A stretch of 64,000 nt of DNA. Origin: Salipiger thiooxidans. GTDB taxonomy: Bacteria > Pseudomonadota > Alphaproteobacteria > Rhodobacterales > Rhodobacteraceae. Under the pieces are notes generated by a model. That model saw only the letters and a program-made list of their open reading frames with translations, searched no databases and was not told the origin of the DNA. A program made the position numbers and the translations under genes. The stretch spans positions 124,001 to 188,000 of the forward strand of contig NZ_FNAV01000011.1 of NCBI RefSeq assembly GCF_900102075.1, read 5' to 3'. Shown here piece after piece: positions 54,525-64,000 of this stretch; position 1 is the first letter of the stretch; each line of letters opens with the position of its first letter.

Positions 54525-56039
54525 TCAGCTGTTGCCCGAGCCGGTGAACCGCGCCGCATCCGCCGCTGCGCGGCGGATGGCGTTCGACTTGTGCACGGTC
54601 TCCATGTACTCGGCATCGGGATCGCTGTCGTAGACGACACCGCCGCCGGCCTGGATGTAGAGCTTCTCGTCCTTCACGATGGCGGTGCGCAGGGCGATGC
54701 ACATGTCCATGTCGCCACCGGCCGAGAAATAGCCCACGCCTCCGCCGTAGACGCCGCGCTTCTCGGGCTCGAGCTCGTCGATTATCTCCATGGCGCGGAC
54801 CTTGGGCGCGCCCGAAACGGTGCCCGCGGGCATCCCCGCGAAGAAGGCCGACAGCGCGTCCTGACCCTCGGCCAGTTCGCCGATGACGTTGGAGACGATG
54901 TGCATCACGTGGCTGTAGCGCTCGATGATGAACTTCTCGGTGGGCTTGACGGTGCCGATCTTCGACACCCGGCCTACGTCGTTGCGGCCGAGATCGAGCA
55001 GCATGAGATGCTCGGCCAGCTCCTTCCTGTCCGCCAGCAGGTCGGCCTCGAGCGCACGGTCTTCCTCGGGCGTGGCACCGCGCGGGCGGGTGCCGGCGAT
55101 CGGACGGATGGTGACCTCGCGGCCGAAGACCCGCACGAGGATCTCGGGCGAGGCGCCGATCACCTGGAAGCCGCCGAAGTTGAAGTAGAACATGAAGGGC
55201 GACGGGTTGGTCCGGCGCAGCGAGCGGTAGAGCGCGAAGGGCGGCAGCGGGAAGTCCTGCGTCCAGCGCTGCGCGGGCACCACCTGGAAGATGTCGCCCT
55301 TGCGGATGTAGTCCTTGGCCGTCTCGACCGCCGCCTTGTAGCTCTCGCGGGTGAAGTTCGACACCGGCTCGCCGGCCTCGTGCGCCTCGCCCAGATCGCG
55401 GCTCGCCTGCGGCAGCGCGCGCTCCAGGTCGCGCACCGCATCCATCACGCGCTCGGCGGCGCGGGCATAGGCGGCGCGGGCCGAGACGCCGTCCTGCACC
55501 CATGCGGGCGCCACCACGGTGACCTCTCCCTTGACCCCGTCGAGCACCGCCACCACCGAGGGCCGCAGCATCAAGGCGTCCGGCAGGCCGAGAGGGTCGG
55601 GGTTGACGTCGGGCAGGCGCTCGACCAGCCGGATCATGTCATAGCCGAGATAGCCGAACAGCCCGGCGGAGGCCTGCGGCAGGTCCTCGGGCAGCTCGAT
55701 GCGGCTTTCCTCGATCAGGGCCCGCAGCGCGGTCAGCGGCTCGGTCTCCAGCGGCATGAAGGCGTCGGGATCGAACCGGGCCTGACGGTTGATCTGCGCG
55801 CTTTCGCCGTGACATTTCCAGACCACGTCCGGCTTCATCCCGATGATCGAGTAGCGACCGCGGACTTCGCCGCCGGTCACCGACTCGAGCATGAAGGCGT
55901 CCTTGGCGGCTCCGGTGAGCTTCAGCATCAGCGACACCGGCGTGTCGAGATCCGCCGCCAGTCGCGCATAGACCACCTGGTTCTTCCCCGCCTCGTAGGC
56001 CGGTGCGAAGGTCTCGAAGGAGGGGATGAGCGTGGCCAT
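54525..56039 (-). CDS. trpE: Anthranilate synthase component I
   Basis: Chorismate-to-anthranilate subunit, 504 aa, first step of tryptophan synthesis. Chorismate-binding motifs: IRPIAGTRPRGATPEED, LLDLGRNDVGRVS, and MPAGTVSGAPKVRAMEIIDE. The feedback site region near residue 40 (LMLKLTGAAKDAFMLESV) is present. It begins 5 bp after the ppiD stop on the same strand. trpG, D and C do not follow, so trpE is split from them here. No leader peptide is visible. Confidence 0.96.
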   Translation of the reverse strand: MATLIPSFETFAPAYEAGKNQVVYARLAADLDTPVSLMLKLTGAAKDAFMLESVTGGEVRGRYSIIGMKPDVVWKCHGESAQINRQARFDPDAFMPLETEPLTALRALIEESRIELPEDLPQASAGLFGYLGYDMIRLVERLPDVNPDPLGLPDALMLRPSVVAVLDGVKGEVTVVAPAWVQDGVSARAAYARAAERVMDAVRDLERALPQASRDLGEAHEAGEPVSNFTRESYKAAVETAKDYIRKGDIFQVVPAQRWTQDFPLPPFALYRSLRRTNPSPFMFYFNFGGFQVIGASPEILVRVFGREVTIRPIAGTRPRGATPEEDRALEADLLADRKELAEHLMLLDLGRNDVGRVSKIGTVKPTEKFIIERYSHVMHIVSNVIGELAEGQDALSAFFAGMPAGTVSGAPKVRAMEIIDELEPEKRGVYGGGVGYFSAGGDMDMCIALRTAIVKDEKLYIQAGGGVVYDSDPDAEYMETVHKSNAIRRAAADAARFTGSGNS

Positions 56040-56044
56040 GGAAC

Positions 56045-57892
56045 TTACCGGAGATTGCTGAGCACGGCATTCACCGCCGACTGGTCGACGCTGACGCCCG
56101 CACGGGACTGGATATCGGTGTTGAGCGCGCGGAAGATGTCGTTCGCGACGCTGTTGGCGGCCTGATCGCGAAGCTGATCGCCGACCTGCGTGACCTGCGG
56201 AGCGTCCATGTCCACCGGCGTCACGCCGTCGAGCCGGACCACCAGCGCGGCACCGTTGCCGGGCAGGGCGCGGGCCTCTCCGGGCTTCATGGTGAAGACG
56301 GCCTCGAGGATCGCCGCGGGCAGCCCCTCGATGGGCTGGTTGCGGGTGAGACCGCTTTCCTGCGTCGGGGACAGTCCGCTGTCCTCGAAGCTGCCGCCGC
56401 CGGAGATCGCCGTGGCGAGTTCTCCGGCCTGGGCGACCAGCGCCTCGGTGGCCTGATCCTGCTCCCAGAGCTGGGCAACCTCGTCGCGCAAGTCCCCGAA
56501 GGGCGCGGGTGCGGGATCGCGCTGCTCGTCGAGACGCAGGGCGAAGACGCCGCCGTCCCCGAGATCGTCAATCGCGGGGTAGTCGCCGTCCTGCAGCGCC
56601 TGCGCGGCCTCGCGGAAGGCCTCGTAGCCCGCGATGCCGGTGTCCGAGGTCTCGGACCATTCGATCTGGCCGAGCTCCATGTCGGTGTCCTGGCTCAGCT
56701 CCTCGAGTGTCGCGCCCCCGGCAAGCTCGTCGTCGAGATCCTGCGACATGCCCTCGATCACCCGGCGGGCGCGGTCGAGCACCAGCGCGTCGCGCAGGTC
56801 GGGCACGGCCTCCTCGAAGGGGGTGACCTGCTCGGCCAGCACGCCGTTCACGCGGAACAGCGCCGGCCCGAGGTTGGACGGTTCCGGCCCCACGACGGCA
56901 CCGACTTCGGCGCCGAAGACGGCGTCACCGGCCTCGCCGAGCGAGGCACGGGTCACGTCGCCCATGTCGGTGTCGATGATGGCAAGGCCACGCTCGGCCA
57001 CGACGCCCTCGAAATCGGTCTCGCCGCTGGCGATGCGGTCGGCCGCGGCCTGTGCCTCGTCCTCGGAGCTGAACACCAGCCGTTCCACGAGGCGGCGCTC
57101 GGGCATGTTGAACTCGGCGTGGCGCTCTTCATAGGCGTCGCGCAGGGCCTGCTCGTCGACCTCGACCGTGTCCACGATCATGTCCGGCGTCAGCCAGGCA
57201 TAGGTGATGACCTTGGTCTCGGGCAGGGTGAACTGGTCGATGTTCTCGTCGTACCAGGCCTGCAGCTCTTCGTCCGTGGGAACCGGCAGGCCGGTGGTCA
57301 GCGCGTCGCGGTCGAGCGTCGCCCAGGTGAAGTCGCGGGTCTCGCCGACCCAGCCCAGCAGCGTGTTGACATAGGTGTCGGGCAGGGTGGTTCCCGAGAG
57401 CACCGCCGCCTGCAGGATCGAGCGGGCGCTTTCCTGCCGCAGGCTGTCCTCGAACTCCGCTTCCTTGAGCCCGGCGTTCTGCAGAGCATAGGAATAGGCG
57501 CTGCGGTCGAAATTGCCGTCGGGGCCGTGGAAGGCCTGCACGTTGCGAAGATCTTCGGCGACGCGTTCGTCACCGACCGAGATGCCAAGCTGGCGGGTCT
57601 CTTCGTCGAGCGCGGCGTTGGTCACGACCTGCGCAAGCACCTGGTCGGTGAGGCCGAACTGCCGCGCCTGCTCGAGCGTCACCGGCTGGCCGGTCTGCGC
57701 CTCGACGGCGCGCATCTCGTTCTGCAGGGCGCGCGCGTAATCGGTCGTCTCGATGGTGGTGTCGCCCACCGACCCGATGCTGCCGGCGCCGCCGGTGAAA
57801 TTCACCGTGCCGAACGCGCCGAAGCCCACGAACGAGGCGATAAGCACCCCCCAGACGATGTATTTCGTGATGCCACTCTTGCCGCGCGCCAT
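56045..57892 (-). CDS. ppiD: PpiD-like periplasmic peptidyl-prolyl isomerase/chaperone
   Basis: 615-aa inner-membrane-anchored SurA/PpiD-type chaperone. One TM helix (about 10-30) after MARGKSGITKYIVWG, a SurA-N-like chaperone region (ETTDYARALQNEMRAVE), and central parvulin-like sequence; the parvulin active site looks weak. It helps periplasmic or outer-membrane proteins fold. Cotranscribed with the aminotransferase upstream (36 bp) and trpE downstream (5 bp). Confidence 0.88.
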   Translation of the reverse strand: MARGKSGITKYIVWGVLIASFVGFGAFGTVNFTGGAGSIGSVGDTTIETTDYARALQNEMRAVEAQTGQPVTLEQARQFGLTDQVLAQVVTNAALDEETRQLGISVGDERVAEDLRNVQAFHGPDGNFDRSAYSYALQNAGLKEAEFEDSLRQESARSILQAAVLSGTTLPDTYVNTLLGWVGETRDFTWATLDRDALTTGLPVPTDEELQAWYDENIDQFTLPETKVITYAWLTPDMIVDTVEVDEQALRDAYEERHAEFNMPERRLVERLVFSSEDEAQAAADRIASGETDFEGVVAERGLAIIDTDMGDVTRASLGEAGDAVFGAEVGAVVGPEPSNLGPALFRVNGVLAEQVTPFEEAVPDLRDALVLDRARRVIEGMSQDLDDELAGGATLEELSQDTDMELGQIEWSETSDTGIAGYEAFREAAQALQDGDYPAIDDLGDGGVFALRLDEQRDPAPAPFGDLRDEVAQLWEQDQATEALVAQAGELATAISGGGSFEDSGLSPTQESGLTRNQPIEGLPAAILEAVFTMKPGEARALPGNGAALVVRLDGVTPVDMDAPQVTQVGDQLRDQAANSVANDIFRALNTDIQSRAGVSVDQSAVNAVLSNLR

Positions 57893-57928
57893 GGCTGCCT
57901 CTTCCCCGCTATTGCTTGGGGCCCGTCT

Positions 57929-59131
57929 CTACGCCGCGCTGTCCTTGCCCGCAAGGGGCCAGTCCAGCTCGCAAAGCCGGTCGAACAGGGTCGTGATCCC
58001 TTGTGTGTCGAGATTGGCGAAGGCGAAGCGGAAATGCCTCTCGCCGGTGGTGTCGCCCTCGGGCATGAACATGGTGCCGGGCAGGGCAAGGATGCCCGCG
58101 TCCCGCACCAGTTTCGGGCCGAGCTCGCTCGACGGCGCCGCGAACGGATGCTCGACATAGGCGAAGTAGGCGCCGAGCCCCTTGAGCACCCATCCTTTGG
58201 CCGCGAGCCGCGGGAACTGCTCGGCGATGGCGCGGCCGCGGGCGAGGATCTCGTCGCGCTCGCCGGACACCCATTGCGAGAGGTTCTCGAGCCCCCAGAG
58301 CGCCGCGACCTGCCCCAGTTGAGGGGCGCAGATGGCGACGGTGTCCTGAAACTTCTCGACCTCGGTCAGCAGCGCCGGCTTGGCGATGATCGCGCCGACG
58401 CGGTGCCCGGTGAGGCGGTAGGCCTTGGAGAAGCTGTAGAGCTGGATCAGCGTGTCCTCGTGGCCCTCACGCTTGAGCAGGTCGTGCGGGGCGCCGGTGC
58501 GGCTGTCGAAATCCTTGTAGGTCTCGTCGACGATCAGCCATAGGCCTTTCTCGCGCGCCAGCTCGTAGAGCGCAGAGAGCGTCTCGGCGGGGTATTCCAC
58601 GCCGCCGGGGTTGTTGGGCGTGACCAGCACGATGGCGCGGGTGCGCTCGGTGATCAGTGTGCGCGCGGTCTCTGCCTCGGGCAGGAGCCGGTCGTCGGTC
58701 GGCAGCGGGACGGTCCGGACGCCCTGCATGTCGAGCCACATTTTGTGATTGAAATACCAGGGTGTTGGGAGAAGAACTTCATCCCCTTCTCCGCAGATCG
58801 CGGCCAGCGTCGCGGCGAAGGCCTGGTTGCAGCCGGCGGTGATCGCGACGCTCTCGGCTGGGACCTCGGCGTCGTAATGCGCCCCCCAGCTTTTCGCCAG
58901 TGCCGCGCGCAGTTTCGGCAGGCCCAGCACCGGCCCGTAAAGATGGGTCTCGGGCACTTCCATGGCCTCTGCCATGGCGCGGCGGAGCGCCGGCGGCGGT
59001 GGGTCCACGGGGGCGGCCTGGCTCACGTTGATCAGCGGCCGGTCGGCCGGGAAGTCGATGCCTTCGATCCAGCGTTTCGCCTCCGGGACGGGCGGGGTGA
59101 AGGTGGACTCGGTGCGGCTGAAATGGGGCAT
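57929..59131 (-). CDS. Class I/II PLP-dependent aminotransferase
   Basis: Aspartate-aminotransferase-fold enzyme of 400 aa. The PLP Schiff-base lysine is K236 in YSFSKAYRLTGHR; VTPNNPGG and VDETYKDF complete the cofactor site. Substrate unknown. First gene of the aminotransferase-ppiD-trpE run. Start at 59131. Confidence 0.88.
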   Translation of the reverse strand: MPHFSRTESTFTPPVPEAKRWIEGIDFPADRPLINVSQAAPVDPPPPALRRAMAEAMEVPETHLYGPVLGLPKLRAALAKSWGAHYDAEVPAESVAITAGCNQAFAATLAAICGEGDEVLLPTPWYFNHKMWLDMQGVRTVPLPTDDRLLPEAETARTLITERTRAIVLVTPNNPGGVEYPAETLSALYELAREKGLWLIVDETYKDFDSRTGAPHDLLKREGHEDTLIQLYSFSKAYRLTGHRVGAIIAKPALLTEVEKFQDTVAICAPQLGQVAALWGLENLSQWVSGERDEILARGRAIAEQFPRLAAKGWVLKGLGAYFAYVEHPFAAPSSELGPKLVRDAGILALPGTMFMPEGDTTGERHFRFAFANLDTQGITTLFDRLCELDWPLAGKDSAA

Positions 59132-59248
59132 CTGGTCTTTCCGGTCTGCGTTGCCGCGGCACGCTAACAGCGCGGCGGGGCAAGGGAAAGAGCCCGCCGG
59201 CGAAATCCCGGGCCGCGACCCGCGGTCACGTCCCGTTCCCGGGGACGG

Positions 59249-59671
59249 TCAGGCGGCGGTCGCATCGAAGGCCTCGCGCGCGGCGCGGATATGGCCGTGG
59301 TTGCGGTCGGCCCAGTCCGTCAGCGCGGCGATGGGATCGAGCGCCGAGCCCCCGAGCGGGGTCAGCGCGTATTCCACCGAGGGCGGCTTGGTCGGAAACA
59401 CCTCGCGGGTGATCAGCCCGTCGCGCTCGAGCTGGCGCAGGGTCTGGGTCAGCATCCGCTTCGAGATGTCGCCCACCTGCCGCTGCAGCGCCGAGAACCG
59501 CTGCGGCCCCGAGATCAGCGCGATCAGGATCAGCAGCGTCCACTTCTGGCCCACGCGGTCGAGCACGTCGCGGATCGGGCACATGCCGGGATCCTCGGGC
59601 GCGCCGCCATAGGCTGCCATCTGCAACAGGATCCCGTGGGCGGCGGGGTTACCCTCATGTTCCCTGGTCAT
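59249..59671 (-). CDS. HxlR-family redox-sensing regulator
   Basis: 140-aa winged-helix regulator. C31 in [20 protein letters not shown] is the conserved N-terminal cysteine used for redox or quinone sensing in HxlR/QorR proteins. HTH region: [20 protein letters not shown]. Divergent from the quinone-reductase-like gene, with a dyad operator in the 96-bp gap, a typical repressor-target pair. Confidence 0.87.
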   Translation of the reverse strand: MTREHEGNPAAHGILLQMAAYGGAPEDPGMCPIRDVLDRVGQKWTLLILIALISGPQRFSALQRQVGDISKRMLTQTLRQLERDGLITREVFPTKPPSVEYALTPLGGSALDPIAALTDWADRNHGHIRAAREAFDATAA

Positions 59672-59725
59672 GAAAAAGTGCCTCCTTTACGGCTGCGGAT
59701 TGGCGGTCTACATCCGAGACCATGT

Positions 59726-59744
59726 TGCAAAGATAGCCTTTGCA
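59726..59744. promoter_or_regulatory. HxlR operator: TGCAAAG-N5-CTTTGCA
   Basis: Perfect 7-bp inverted repeat (59726-59732 and 59738-59744) about 24 bp before the qor-like start and 55 bp from the regulator start; it is flanked by GAGACC on both sides (59716-59721 and 59745-59750). Confidence 0.65.
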
Positions 59745-59767
59745 GAGACCAAAGGAAAGGACATCCC

Positions 59768-60637
<870 letters not shown>

Positions 60638-60641
60638 AAAC

Positions 60642-60674
60642 GAAACGCCCCGCGCAAGAGCCTTGCGCGGGGCG
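60642..60674 (-). terminator. Intrinsic terminator of the fabI-gpt unit
   Basis: 13-bp stem CGCCCCGCGCAAG/CTTGCGCGGGGCG with a three-base loop; on the minus strand it is followed by TTTCGTTTTC, so it serves gpt. It may also stop the convergent quinone-reductase gene. Confidence 0.85.
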
Positions 60675-60701
60675 GATCACATGCTCTGAGGCAAGGTGCC
60701 G

Positions 60702-61202
60702 TCAGTGGGTGCCGCGATAGGGCTCCACGTATTGCAGGGCCATGTCCCACGGGAAGAAGATCCACGTGTCCTGGCTCACCTCGGTGATGTAGCTGTCGAC
60801 CATCGGCTTGCCCTTGGGCTTGGCGTAGACCGTTGCCACATGCGCCTTTGGCAGGTGCGCGCGCACCACTTCGAGCGTGCGCCCGGTGTCCACGAGGTCG
60901 TCGATGATCAGCACGCCGGTGCCGTCCCCCATGACGTCCATGTCCGGGAACTTGATGACGCGCGGCGCGCTCTGGGTCTGGTTGTCGTAGCTCTTGACCG
61001 AGATCGTGTCGACGAGCCGGATGTTCAGCTCGCGCGCGATGATCATCGCCGGGGCCATGCCGCCCCGGGTGATCGCGACCACGGCCCGCCACTCGCCGTC
61101 TTCGGGGCCATGCCCCTGCAGACGCCACGCCAGCGCACGGCTGTCGCGGTGGATCTGGTCCCAGCTGACGTGGAACCCCTTTTCGTGCGGCAGTCGATCC
61201 AT
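60702..61202 (-). CDS. gpt: Xanthine-guanine phosphoribosyltransferase
   Basis: Purine-salvage PRTase of 166 aa. PRPP motif [18 protein letters not shown]; purine-binding end [10 protein letters not shown]. It converts xanthine or guanine to XMP or GMP. Lies 15 bp downstream of fabI on the same strand and ends in a strong terminator. Confidence 0.94.
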   Translation of the reverse strand: MDRLPHEKGFHVSWDQIHRDSRALAWRLQGHGPEDGEWRAVVAITRGGMAPAMIIARELNIRLVDTISVKSYDNQTQSAPRVIKFPDMDVMGDGTGVLIIDDLVDTGRTLEVVRAHLPKAHVATVYAKPKGKPMVDSYITEVSQDTWIFFPWDMALQYVEPYRGTH

Positions 61203-61216
61203 GGCCGTGCTCCTTC

Positions 61217-62023
<807 letters not shown>

Positions 62024-62125
62024 TCCCTTCCTCCAACCGGCATTGCTGTTTCCGAAACCCTTTAGGGCAAGGTCCCGGGGGCTTCAAGGGTTCGCGCCTG
62101 TCAGCGCTCACGAAGGAAGCAGATC

Positions 62126-62731
62126 ATGTCCGACCGTACCGGAATCTTCGCCGGCGAAGACCCGTTCATCATAGCGCGTAACTGGTTGGCAGAGGCCGAA
62201 AAAACCGAGATCAACGACGCCAATGCCATGGCGCTCTCGACCGTGGACGGCGACGGCCTGCCGAATGTGCGCATGGTCCTCCTGAAAGAGATAGAGGACG
62301 CGGCCTTCGTCTTCTACACCAACTACGGAAGCGCCAAGGCGCAGGAGATCGAGGCCGCCGGCAAGGCCGCTTTCGTGATGCACTGGAAGTCGCTGCGCCG
62401 CCAGATCCGGGTCCGCGGAACCGTCACCCGCGAAGAGGGGCCGCAGGCGGATGCCTATTATCAATCGCGCTCGCTGAAGTCCCGGCTCGGGGCCTGGGCC
62501 TCGCAGCAGAGCCAGCCGCTGGCCTCGCGCGCGGCGCTGATGGCCGAGGTCGCGAAGGTCACCGCGACGCATGGACCGATGCCGAAACGGCCGCCGTTCT
62601 GGGGTGGATTCCGCATCGCGCCGGTGGAAATCGAGTTCTGGGCCGATGGTGCCTTCCGGTTGCACGACCGGTTTGTCTGGAGGCGGCGGAACCTTGCCGA
62701 GGCCTGGACAGTTTGTCGCCTGAACCCTTGA
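62126..62731 (+). CDS. pdxH: Pyridoxamine 5'-phosphate oxidase
   Basis: FMN enzyme of 201 aa that makes pyridoxal 5'-phosphate. FMN-binding [20 protein letters not shown] and substrate/FMN segment [12 protein letters not shown]; the C-terminal [12 protein letters not shown] and LNP are typical. Ribosome site GAAGGAAG. Ends just before a perfect palindrome and the cold-shock gene. Confidence 0.95.
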   Translation: MSDRTGIFAGEDPFIIARNWLAEAEKTEINDANAMALSTVDGDGLPNVRMVLLKEIEDAAFVFYTNYGSAKAQEIEAAGKAAFVMHWKSLRRQIRVRGTVTREEGPQADAYYQSRSLKSRLGAWASQQSQPLASRAALMAEVAKVTATHGPMPKRPPFWGGFRIAPVEIEFWADGAFRLHDRFVWRRRNLAEAWTVCRLNP

Positions 62732-62733
62732 AT

Positions 62734-62748
62734 TTCATGTTACATGAA
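62734..62748. promoter_or_regulatory. 15-bp palindrome TTCATGT-T-ACATGAA
   Basis: Perfect 7-bp arms around one base, two bases after the pdxH stop and 90 bp before the cold-shock-domain gene. It is A/T-rich and has no U tract, so it looks more like an operator than a terminator. Confidence 0.45.
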
Positions 62749-62838
62749 CGGGATTCGGACACAAAATACAGTTTGCAATGACTTGCGTTTACTTGTCCCC
62801 TTAAAGCAATTGACGCGCGGGGAAACGCAAGACGACCA

Positions 62839-63381
62839 ATGGAAACCCAGTTGACACAGTACCAAGAAGAGGCCCACCACGTACTCGGTAAGGTAAAGTG
62901 GTTTGATCCTGTAAAAGGATTTGGCTTCGTAGTCGCCGACGAGGGCGGCCCGGATATTCTGCTGCATGCGAACGTGCTTCGCAATTTCGGACAGAGTTCG
63001 GTCGCCGATGGCGCGAGGATCGAAGTGGCGGTGCAGCGCACCGACAGGGGGATCCAGGCAACGGAAGTTCATCATATCGAGCCGCCGGTCGCTCCGGCCG
63101 GCGTCCCGCTCGCGGATTTCGAGGGCATCGACCCCGAGGTGATGCGTGCGGCACCGCTCGAACCGGCACGGGTGAAGTGGTTCGACAAGGCAAAGGGCTT
63201 CGGCTTCGCCAATGTCTTCGGCCGCTCCGACGACGTGTTCATCCATATCGAGGTGCTGCGGCGCTCGGGCCTTGCCGACCTGCAGCCGGGCGAGGCCCTC
63301 GCAATTCGTTTGATAGATGGTAAGCGTGGTCTCATGGCCACCGAGGTTTCGGCATGGGAAGCGGCGCTCGGGCACTCCTGA
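62839..63381 (+). CDS. Double cold-shock-domain protein
   Basis: 180-aa protein with two CSDs joined by an Ala/Pro-rich linker. First CSD near 17-77: KVKWFDPVKGFGFVV and ILLHANVLRNFG. Second near 108-172: RVKWFDKAKGFGFAN and DVFIHIEVLRRSG. It should bind single-stranded RNA or DNA; duplicated-CSD proteins are common in alphaproteobacteria. A leader of 107 bp with a palindrome precedes it. Its end overlaps the next gene by 28 bp. Confidence 0.93.
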   Translation: METQLTQYQEEAHHVLGKVKWFDPVKGFGFVVADEGGPDILLHANVLRNFGQSSVADGARIEVAVQRTDRGIQATEVHHIEPPVAPAGVPLADFEGIDPEVMRAAPLEPARVKWFDKAKGFGFANVFGRSDDVFIHIEVLRRSGLADLQPGEALAIRLIDGKRGLMATEVSAWEAALGHS

Positions 63382-63830
63382 TCTTTCTGGCATCTGCAAT
63401 CGTGACGGCCGCTCCGGCGGCCGCGCAGCAATGCCGTGACGACACCGTCTGGCTCCGGGGCGACTGGGGCACGGCACGGTTCCACGTCGACGTGGCCGAC
63501 AGCGCCGAGGAACGCTCGCGCGGGCTCATGTTTGTCGAGAAGATGCCCGCCACGGCGGGTATGCTTTTCGTCTACGGCCACGCCAGCAAGACGGCGTTCT
63601 GGATGAAGAACACGCTCATTCCGCTCGACATGATCTTTGCCGACGGCAAGGGGCAGGTGGTGAAGGTGCATTCCAACGCTGTGCCGCATGACGAGACGCC
63701 GATCCCCAGCGGAACTCCGGCGCAATATGTGCTTGAAATCAACGGCGGGCTGGCGCGCCAGCTCGGCATCGACGTGGGCAGCGAGATGATGCACCCGGCA
63801 ATCCGGGGCGCCGCCTGGCCCTGCGAGTGA
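63354..63830 (+). CDS. DUF192 exported protein
   Basis: 158 aa with a signal peptide of about 25 residues (ALLIFLASAIVTAAPAAAQQ). The mature DUF192 domain has EERSRGLMFVEKMPATAGML and FWMKNTLIPLDMIFADG. Function of the family is unknown. Its start lies inside the last 28 bp of the cold-shock gene, so translation is coupled. Confidence 0.88.
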   Translation: MGSGARALLIFLASAIVTAAPAAAQQCRDDTVWLRGDWGTARFHVDVADSAEERSRGLMFVEKMPATAGMLFVYGHASKTAFWMKNTLIPLDMIFADGKGQVVKVHSNAVPHDETPIPSGTPAQYVLEINGGLARQLGIDVGSEMMHPAIRGAAWPCE

Positions 63831-63875
63831 TTTGACCCTTTTCAAACCTGCGGCCCGCTAGTATGCGGTCCGTGT

Positions 63876-63952
63876 CGGGGCGTAGCGCAGCCTGGTAGCG
63901 CGTCTGTTTTGGGTACAGAAGGCCGTGAGTTCGAATCTCGCCGCCCCGACCA
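63876..63952 (+). tRNA. tRNA-Pro (anticodon TGG), CCA encoded
   Basis: Acceptor CGGGGCG pairs with CGCCCCG; D-arm with TAGCGCAGCCTGGTAGCGC; anticodon arm CTGTTTTGGGTACAG with TGG; T-arm GTGAGTTCGAATCTCGC; CCA at 63950-63952. A TTGACC (63832-63837) and TAGTAT (63859-63864) lie upstream, but their 21-bp spacing is long. Confidence 0.97.
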
Positions 63953-64000
63953 CTTCCTCCTCCCCAACTTGCGAATCTCCCGAAGCCCCGCGGCGCAGCC

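Overview
The window is high-GC DNA from an alphaproteobacterium, most likely a marine Rhodobacteraceae (roseobacter-group) member. The evidence is the gene content: an F1FO-ATPase zeta-type inhibitor, a long TatC, an L9 with an acidic tail, a cyanide-insensitive bd oxidase with a DUF2474 microprotein, a cytochrome b561-YceI fusion, a Hint-domain adhesin, and a roseobacter-type tRNA-linked integrase. It is almost entirely chromosomal core. The one clear accessory edge is at the far left, where a frame-disrupted tyrosine integrase (1-1692) abuts tRNA-Asn and marks the end of an island lying outside the window.

Layout. 1.8-4.2 kb: tRNA-Asn, an MBL-fold hydrolase and an EnvZ-like kinase. 4.6-10.2 kb: zeta inhibitor, purC, purS and purQ, with a chemoreceptor and an alcohol dehydrogenase lying between purS and purQ. 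10.2-13.4 kb: dctB-dctD, with a DctD that lacks the sigma-54 loop. 13.6-17.4 kb: an SbcCD-like (YhaN/YhaO-type) nuclease pair. 17.4-21.1 kb: tRNA-Gly, trigger factor, an XRE regulator and rpsF-rpsR-rplI. 21.7-28.9 kb: YceI, a YafY/WYL regulator, tatABC, a DUF815 ATPase, and surE-pcm-nlpD. 29-36.5 kb: SDR, a small GspC/PilP-like protein, purF, cydAB-DUF2474, cvpA and radA. 36.7-42.8 kb: a coiled-coil membrane protein, a PqiA-like protein, mlaFE, alr and dnaB. 43-46.9 kb: pyrE, a broken zinc-metalloprotease-like gene, pyrC and the cytochrome b561-YceI fusion. 47-54.3 kb: fabD-fabG-acpP, a GH13 sugar phosphorylase behind a LacI-type operator, and the Hint-domain protein. 54.5-63.95 kb: trpE-ppiD-aminotransferase, an HxlR/quinone-reductase pair, gpt-fabI, pdxH, a double cold-shock-domain protein, a DUF192 protein and tRNA-Pro.

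The genes supply purine (purC, S, Q, F, gpt), pyrimidine (pyrC, pyrE), tryptophan, fatty-acid (fabD, G, I, acpP) and vitamin B6 functions, Tat export, envelope maintenance (NlpD, MlaFE, PpiD, Alr), DNA replication and repair (DnaB, RadA, SbcCD-like), and C4-dicarboxylate sensing.

Outside the genes, the most notable structure is a dispersed intergenic repeat with a core near GGAGTTTATCTGGCAAGATG. It occurs five times, and two copies carry the same pair of hairpins. Other readable signals are a hairpin that buries the Shine-Dalgarno of the alcohol dehydrogenase, dyad operators in front of the GH13, HxlR/qor, YafY and cold-shock genes, and several intrinsic terminators. I found no CRISPR array, rRNA operon or insertion sequence.
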